The notes under the pieces are model-generated. The model was not told where the DNA came from. It was given only the letters and a program-made list of their open reading frames with translations, and did not search any database. DNA of 11,574 nucleotides, taken from assembly GCA_900553675.1 (NCBI GenBank), contig USEH01000052.1:1-11574 (forward strand), written 5' to 3'. This document shows positions 7,857 to 11,574 of this stretch, one piece after another. Positions within the stretch are counted from its first letter, which is position 1. Each line of letters starts with the position of its first letter. The position numbers were made by a program, and so were the translations under genes. Source of the DNA: an uncultured Ruminococcus sp. Its GTDB lineage: Bacteria; Bacillota; Clostridia; Oscillospirales; Ruminococcaceae.

Positions 7857-10364
7857 TTATTCCTCAATGAACTTAAGCGCATCCGCCTGAAGCTTATAAA
7901 GCTCGAAGTATTTGCCCTTCTGACGGATCAGCTGATCGTGAGTTCCAAGCTCCTTAAGCTCGCCGTTTTCTATAACGCAGAGCATATCTGCGTCGCGCAG
8001 GGTTGAAAGCCTGTGAGCGATGGAGATGATCGTTCTGCCGTCCTTCAAGGCGTCTATAGCAACCTGAATCTTGCGCTCGGTGCGGGTATCCATAGAAGCC
8101 GTTGCTTCGTCGAGAATGAGTATATCCGGGTCCTGAATGATAGCTCTTGCTATTGAAATTCTCTGGCGTTCGCCGCCCGAAAGCGATACTCCGCCCGAGC
8201 CGATCTTGGTGTTATAGCCGTCCGGCAGCTTGGTTATAAATTCGTGAGCATTGGCGGATTTTGCCGCCTCGATAACCTCTTCAATGGTAGCATCCGGCTT
8301 GGCATAACGGATATTGTCGGCAATCGTGCCGATAAACAGGTAGGTCTCCTGCGAAACTATACCGATATTGCGCCGCAAATCCTCGGTTGCTATCTTCTTT
8401 ATCGGAACGCCGTCGATTGTTATCTCGCCGGAGGTGACATCATAAAGCCTTGCCATAAGGTTTATTATGGTTGACTTACCTGCGCCGGTACGTCCTACAA
8501 TGCCGAACATCTGTCCGGATTTTACCTTGAAGGAGAGATTTTTAAGAATCTGATGTCCGGCTTCGTATTCAAAGAATACGTTCTTGAACTCGATATCGCC
8601 CTTCATATTAGCCATTCTGACAGGGCTTATCTGCTTTTTAACGATATTGCCGTTTTCGTCCTTCTCCTCGGCAAACTCTGGTTCAGCCTCGCGGACGGTG
8701 GGCTTAGCGTCCAGTATCTCGAACATACGCGAAGCGGCGTCTATACATCTTGCCCAGCGGTCGCCTATCCACATAAAGAAGTCTATAGGCTCATAGATCA
8801 TGCCGGTATAGGAAAGTAAGACCTGCAAAGCACCGTATGTAAACACCTTGCCGCCGAACTCGTGATGAATCATTACCAAGTAGCAGCCCACGCAGAACAG
8901 TCCTATACTGATAAGCTGATAGAAGCCCCAAAGGAACGGAACGGTTGATGTGATTCTTTCATTGATGCGGGTGTTGACCTCATAAGCGTCTCTGTTTTTC
9001 TTCTGATATCTGGCGATTTCCTTGCGCTCCTTGGCAAAGGACTTAACTACTCGCTGACCGTTCATAACGTCGGAAAGCACCGAGTTAAGACTGCGCATTG
9101 CAACATCCAGCTTGCGGTAAAGCTTTCTTTCAGACCTATACAGGTGATTGTCGGCGAACAGCACCGCGCAGATGATAACCATTATCGCAGCAGTAAGAAT
9201 CGGGCTTATAAAAATCATTATAGCGGCAACGCCGACAAGCTTTATGATATTCGCAACGCCATAAGGCACAATATCTACAAAGAAGCCGTAAACGTTGTTA
9301 GAGTCGCGGTCGACTCGGGACATAAGCGAGCCGGTCTGCTTGCTGGTGAAGAACTGAAGCGAGAGGTGGCTCATTGCTGCGTAAATCTTAGTGCGGAGCT
9401 GATGCGTTACGCGCGGAACGACCTTTGCGGTTATGATTCCCGAAACAAGTCCTGTTATCTTACTGAGGACATTTGTAAGTATCATCAGCAAAACGACAAG
9501 CAGAACCTGACCGTAGAATTTTCCGCCCGGCTTTAAAACGTCGTCGTAGAGCATTTTTGAGCCGAACCACGGGGATATTACCGCAAGAACGTTTGACATC
9601 AGTATAGTAAGCATAATAAGAGCTACTGCCCACTTGAAATCGCGGAACATTCCCAAAAGCTTTGTGAATATCGAACGCTTATCCAAGCATCTGGGACAGA
9701 TAGGTCTGTTGGGGTTGGGATAAGGCTGATGGCAGGTTGGGCAGATTGTTTGAAGAGAATCAAGCTGACTGTCGTCGATTTCCTCGTGACGGTGAGTCTG
9801 ATTCAGCCTCTCGCAGAAACGCTCGAACTTTTCGCAGTAGCCGATTGAGAATCTTGCTATCTGGATATTGTCTCTGTCATGCTCATAGCTCAGACCAAAC
9901 CAGCCGAATTTCATGCCGAAATCCTCAACGTCTGCATTTTCCTGTTCGTTATCCGGCTTTGGCTGCTCTTCAACCTCACCGTCTTTGAGCATCGCTATGA
10001 TAAGGCGCGCAGAGTTCTGGTTGCGGTCTACAAATATATTCTTTATTTTTGCAATGTCATACTCTGAAAAGTCAACAACCTTATAGCTGACCATCTCGCG
10101 CACGGGCGCGGTTTTAAAGAAGCTTTTTACCACGGGAATATCACGGGCTTTTTCCTGAAGCTTCTCTTTTCCGGAAATCTGCCTGTATTCCTCGTATCCG
10201 CTTATTACATAAAGGGTATCGGAGGTGAAAGTAACGTAAACGTCGTAATACTTTCCCTCGCCGTCCAGATCGGCTTTAACGCAGTACAAAAGCCGGTCAG
10301 TAATAACTCCACGCTTTTCAAGCTCGTTTGAAACAAGCTGAGGAAGCGCGTCAAAATACTTCAT
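7857..10364 (-). CDS. ABC half-exporter with long N-terminal domain and zinc ribbon (first subunit)
   Basis: An 835-residue half-exporter. Residues 1-200 form a cytoplasmic domain rich in strands, possibly two PH-like units split by an acidic linker (about 128-148). A zinc ribbon follows, with Cys208/Cys211 and Cys223/Cys226. The membrane domain spans about 240-545. The nucleotide-binding domain (about 588-835) has Walker A GRTGAGKST (624-632), Q-loop Gln672, signature LSGGE (728-732), Walker B ILILDE (748-753, Glu753) and switch His784, all canonical. An insert at about 560-583 precedes the ATPase domain. I chose the ATG at 10364 because AAAGGAA lies 7 nt upstream. An in-frame ATG at 10472 would add 36 residues but has no binding site and falls in the attenuator leader. 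It is the first structural gene of the operon, probably forming a heterodimer with the 743-residue subunit. Confidence 0.9.
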   Translation of the reverse strand: MKYFDALPQLVSNELEKRGVITDRLLYCVKADLDGEGKYYDVYVTFTSDTLYVISGYEEYRQISGKEKLQEKARDIPVVKSFFKTAPVREMVSYKVVDFSEYDIAKIKNIFVDRNQNSARLIIAMLKDGEVEEQPKPDNEQENADVEDFGMKFGWFGLSYEHDRDNIQIARFSIGYCEKFERFCERLNQTHRHEEIDDSQLDSLQTICPTCHQPYPNPNRPICPRCLDKRSIFTKLLGMFRDFKWAVALIMLTILMSNVLAVISPWFGSKMLYDDVLKPGGKFYGQVLLVVLLMILTNVLSKITGLVSGIITAKVVPRVTHQLRTKIYAAMSHLSLQFFTSKQTGSLMSRVDRDSNNVYGFFVDIVPYGVANIIKLVGVAAIMIFISPILTAAIMVIICAVLFADNHLYRSERKLYRKLDVAMRSLNSVLSDVMNGQRVVKSFAKERKEIARYQKKNRDAYEVNTRINERITSTVPFLWGFYQLISIGLFCVGCYLVMIHHEFGGKVFTYGALQVLLSYTGMIYEPIDFFMWIGDRWARCIDAASRMFEILDAKPTVREAEPEFAEEKDENGNIVKKQISPVRMANMKGDIEFKNVFFEYEAGHQILKNLSFKVKSGQMFGIVGRTGAGKSTIINLMARLYDVTSGEITIDGVPIKKIATEDLRRNIGIVSQETYLFIGTIADNIRYAKPDATIEEVIEAAKSANAHEFITKLPDGYNTKIGSGGVSLSGGERQRISIARAIIQDPDILILDEATASMDTRTERKIQVAIDALKDGRTIISIAHRLSTLRDADMLCVIENGELKELGTHDQLIRQKGKYFELYKLQADALKFIEE

Positions 10365-10371
10365 AATATCA

Positions 10372-10378
10372 TTCCTTT
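10372..10378 (-). promoter_or_regulatory. Ribosome binding site deciding the first ABC start
   Basis: AAAGGAA on the minus strand, 7 nt before the ATG at 10364. It supports this start over the in-frame ATG at 10472, in front of which no purine-rich site is seen. The roughly 150 nt between this site and the leader terminator hold no other gene that I can support. Confidence 0.7.
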
Positions 10379-10513
10379 CCTGATAGCTTAAAGTCTGAAC
10401 TCCTCCACATTCAAGGCTGACCCTATAAATTACATCCTCTGCCGACAGCGACGCTGTTAAAAGCGCCATCATACATGAGACGGCTTATCTCAACGCGATG
10501 AAATAAGTCTATA

Positions 10514-10551
10514 CACAAAAATACCCCTGACGCTTTTTATAGCATCAGAGG
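10514..10551 (-). terminator. Intrinsic attenuator terminator ahead of the ABC operon
   Basis: On the minus strand a 10-bp stem (10551-10542 with 10533-10524, including G-T wobbles) closes an 8-nt loop and is followed directly by TATTTTTG. It begins 11 nt after the leader-peptide stop codon and about 160 nt before the first ABC start. It therefore lies between the promoter and the structural genes, where it can only make sense as a conditional terminator. Its ascending arm has an alternative partner in the leader-peptide coding region. Confidence 0.85.
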
Positions 10552-10603
10552 GCTGCCAGACTTAACTGTTAGCAGAGTGTGATAATCGCGCACTGCTGAT
10601 GCT
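10541..10603 (-). promoter_or_regulatory. Mutually exclusive antiterminator pairing
   Basis: AGCATCAG (minus strand, 10603-10596, leader codons 13-15) is an exact 8-base complement of CTGATGCT (10548-10541), which forms most of the terminator's ascending arm. Pairing the two prevents the terminator. A third short hairpin, AGCAG (10598-10594) with CTGCT (10577-10573), overlaps the first segment and could release the terminator arm. This is the layout of ribosome-mediated attenuation: a ribosome held early in the leader leaves AGCATCAG free, and one reaching the stop codon masks it. The structure is read from the sequence; the mechanism is inferred. Confidence 0.65.
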
Positions 10604-10639
10604 TATAATTAACATATTCAATACATTAGCCTCACGCAT
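10562..10639 (-). CDS. Leader peptide of the ABC operon (25 residues)
   Basis: A small ORF starting ATG at 10639 and ending TAA, encoding 25 residues that begin MREANVLNMLII and end in SARLSHSANS. It has a strong AAAGGAG site (10648-10654) 8 nt upstream, better placed than that of the ABC gene itself. The transcript from the promoter at 10677-10705 would start about 30 nt ahead of it, so it is the first thing translated. It is serine-rich (7 of 25) with a hydrophobic middle, but has no run of one amino acid that would mark a biosynthetic attenuator. The comparable known case is BmrB, the leader peptide of the B. subtilis bmrCD exporter genes, although I see no sequence similarity to claim. 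Its likely role is to sense ribosome speed. Confidence 0.7.
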   Translation of the reverse strand: MREANVLNMLIISISSARLSHSANS

Positions 10640-10676
10640 CTATCTCACTCCTTTCGTATTTTAACAAGGCGTGTTA

Positions 10677-10705
10677 ATTATATACCCCTTTTTTAGTATT
10701 GTCAA
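10677..10705 (-). promoter_or_regulatory. Consensus promoter of the ABC/DUF1854 operon
   Basis: Minus strand -35 TTGACA (10700-10705), a 17-bp spacer and -10 TATAAT (10677-10682): a perfect match to the housekeeping sigma-70/sigma-A consensus with ideal spacing, preceded by A/T-rich tracts. Transcription should begin near 10670. A promoter this strong ahead of an exporter operon fits control by the downstream attenuator rather than at initiation. Confidence 0.88.
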
Positions 10706-10865
10706 TAGGTTTTTGCAAAATTTTTAACTAATTAATCACAGTTATTTGCAACAAATTTTTGTACACAATTTTGTGCATATCGTCTTTTTAGCAAAAATGT
10801 GTAAAGAAAACTTACTTTACTTAACATTTTCAAGGGCGAAGTTTAACATTTTCACAACTAACACT
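10706..10865. other. AT-rich intergenic region with short repeats
   Basis: About 160 bp between the ABC operon promoter and the DUF1846 terminator, with no plausible gene. It holds two exact copies of TTAACATTTTCA (10821-10832 and 10843-10854) starting 22 bp apart, an inverted repeat GTAAAG-N8-CTTTAC (10801-10820) and an inverted repeat CACAA-TT-TTGTG (10764-10775). These could be protein-binding sites or chance structure in AT-rich DNA. Confidence 0.5.
10821..10854. repeat. 12-bp direct repeat, TTAACATTTTCA, two copies
   Basis: Copies at 10821-10832 and 10843-10854 are identical and start 22 bp apart, close to two helical turns. A third identical copy sits at 1435-1446, in the untranslated leader of the SGNH operon. 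It extends to 13 identical bases with the copy at 10820-10832. Confidence 0.6.
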
Positions 10866-10895
10866 AAACGGCAATGCCAAAATGCACTGCCGTTT
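10866..10895 (-). terminator. Probable terminator of the DUF1846 gene
   Basis: A 12-bp stem (10866-10877 with 10884-10895, one G-T wobble) with a 6-nt loop lies 6 bp beyond the DUF1846 stop codon. On the minus strand the stem ends in TTT but then runs into AGTGTTAG, so the U tract is weak. The position supports terminator function; efficiency is uncertain. Confidence 0.65.
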
Positions 10896-10901
10896 TGATA
10901 A

Positions 10902-11574
10902 TTATCCGTGATATAAATTTTTTGTCTGATAAACAGGCTCGCAGGTTACGTTTATGCCAAGCTTTTTAAATGTCTTCATATCCACAGAAGAAAGTATTAC
11001 ACTCGAATGAACCTCGCTGCCCTTTAGCTTTTTAAGCTGGTCAAGAGCAAGCTTGGCGGTCGGATTGGTCGCCGCGCATATGCTCAGTGCTAAAAGCACC
11101 TCGTCGGTGTGAAGCCTTGGATTTTCATTTCCCAGATGCTCAACCTTAAGCTTTTGTATCGGCTCGATTACAACCGGAGAAATCAGCAGAATATCGTCCG
11201 CAATTCCGGCTAGCTCTTTAAGAGAGTTCAAAAGAAGCGCCGCCGAGGCTCCTAAAAGTGCGCTGGTTTTTCCTGTCAGAATCTTTCCGTTGGGCAGTTC
11301 GATTGCCGCAGCGGTATTCTCGGTTTCTTCAGCCTTTTTAAGAGCAGGCTCCACAACTCTGCGCTCGTTAACGCTCAGCCCCGCCTTCTTCATAAGAAGC
11401 TCTATCTTCATTACCTCTTCCTCGCTCGCCTCGCCCTTTTTGCGGCGGCAGAGGGTGGCATAATATCTTCTGATAATTTCCTGCCGAGAGGCCTTGCAGC
11501 AAACGTCGTCGTTGACGATGCAGAAGCCTGCCATATTAACTCCCATATCGGTTGGAGATTTATAATAGGTATTT
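10902..11574 (-). CDS. DUF1846 (UPF0371) protein, C-terminal part, gene runs off the window
   Basis: The visible 223 residues are the C-terminal portion of a cytosolic protein whose family is usually about 490-500 residues long. The reading frame stays open to the right edge, with YKSPTDMGVNMAGFCIV spanning the first Met, so that Met at 11546 is internal and not a start. Recognised stretches are the SRQEIIRRYY helix, the AAAIELPNGKILTGKTS strand-loop, LLGASAALLLNSLK, LISPVVIEPIQKLK, NPRLHTDEVLLALSICAATN and the terminal LGINVTCEP...TKNLYH, all characteristic of DUF1846. Structures are known for the family, but its reaction is not established to my knowledge. It ends 6 bp before its probable terminator. 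Its promoter and start lie outside the window. Confidence 0.9.
   Translation of the reverse strand, partial: NTYYKSPTDMGVNMAGFCIVNDDVCCKASRQEIIRRYYATLCRRKKGEASEEEVMKIELLMKKAGLSVNERRVVEPALKKAEETENTAAAIELPNGKILTGKTSALLGASAALLLNSLKELAGIADDILLISPVVIEPIQKLKVEHLGNENPRLHTDEVLLALSICAATNPTAKLALDQLKKLKGSEVHSSVILSSVDMKTFKKLGINVTCEPVYQTKNLYHG

Noticed and set aside
9144..9536. Plus-strand ORF of 130 codons inside the first ABC gene
   Set aside because: It lies wholly antisense to the well-supported membrane-domain coding sequence, shows no domain pattern and no clear ribosome binding site, and is charged and low in hydrophobic order as expected for a shadow frame.
10445..10457. Small hairpin ACAGC-GAC-GCTGT in the leader of the first ABC gene
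   Set aside because: A 5-bp stem with a 3-nt loop and no U tract; it is too weak to call a second terminator.
10902..11546. A complete 214-residue DUF1846 gene starting at 11546
   Set aside because: The frame continues upstream to the window edge with family-conserved residues (YKSPTD) before this Met, and the family is more than twice this length, so it is a partial gene.

Overview
The window looks like a chromosomal segment of a low-to-mid GC Gram-positive anaerobe of the class Clostridia, probably near the Ruminococcaceae/Oscillospiraceae. This is an inference from several signs: AGGAG-type ribosome binding sites, TTGACA/TATAAT promoters, strong intrinsic terminators, and protein families common in that group (DUF1846, DUF4358 lipoprotein, SGNH protein, DUF1854 with paired ABC exporters). 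No tRNA, rRNA, insertion sequence, phage gene or CRISPR array was seen.

Layout, left to right. Bases 1-90 are AT-rich and hold nothing I can name. On the minus strand, 91-1418 carries a two-gene envelope operon: a membrane-anchored SGNH-fold protein followed by a DUF4358-type lipoprotein. The intergenic region 1419-1630 holds two divergent sigma-70/sigma-A promoters, one for that operon and one for a plus-strand asparagine synthetase gene (1631-3454). A near-perfect bidirectional terminator (3472-3511) separates asparagine synthetase from a convergent minus-strand pair: a GNAT acetyltransferase and a calcineurin-like metallophosphoesterase (3517-4948).

The centre of interest is 4986-10705, a minus-strand operon. 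Read 5' to 3' on the minus strand it has: a consensus promoter; a 25-codon leader peptide with a good ribosome binding site; an intrinsic terminator whose ascending arm can alternatively pair with the leader-peptide coding region; an 835-residue ABC half-exporter; a DUF1854 protein; a 743-residue ABC half-exporter; and a closing terminator. Both half-exporters carry an unusual cytoplasmic N-terminal domain ending in a four-cysteine zinc ribbon. The architecture resembles Bacillus subtilis bmrB-bmrC-bmrD, where translation of a leader peptide controls transcription into a heterodimeric drug exporter. The DUF1854 subunit and the zinc-ribbon N-terminal domains are additional to that model. I propose this as a three-component export system under translation-coupled attenuation; its substrate cannot be read from the sequence.

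At the right edge (10902-11574, minus strand) is the C-terminal part of a DUF1846 (UPF0371) gene that continues beyond the window. Between it and the ABC operon promoter is about 160 bp of AT-rich DNA. It contains a 12-bp direct repeat whose sequence recurs upstream of the SGNH gene, and two short inverted repeats.
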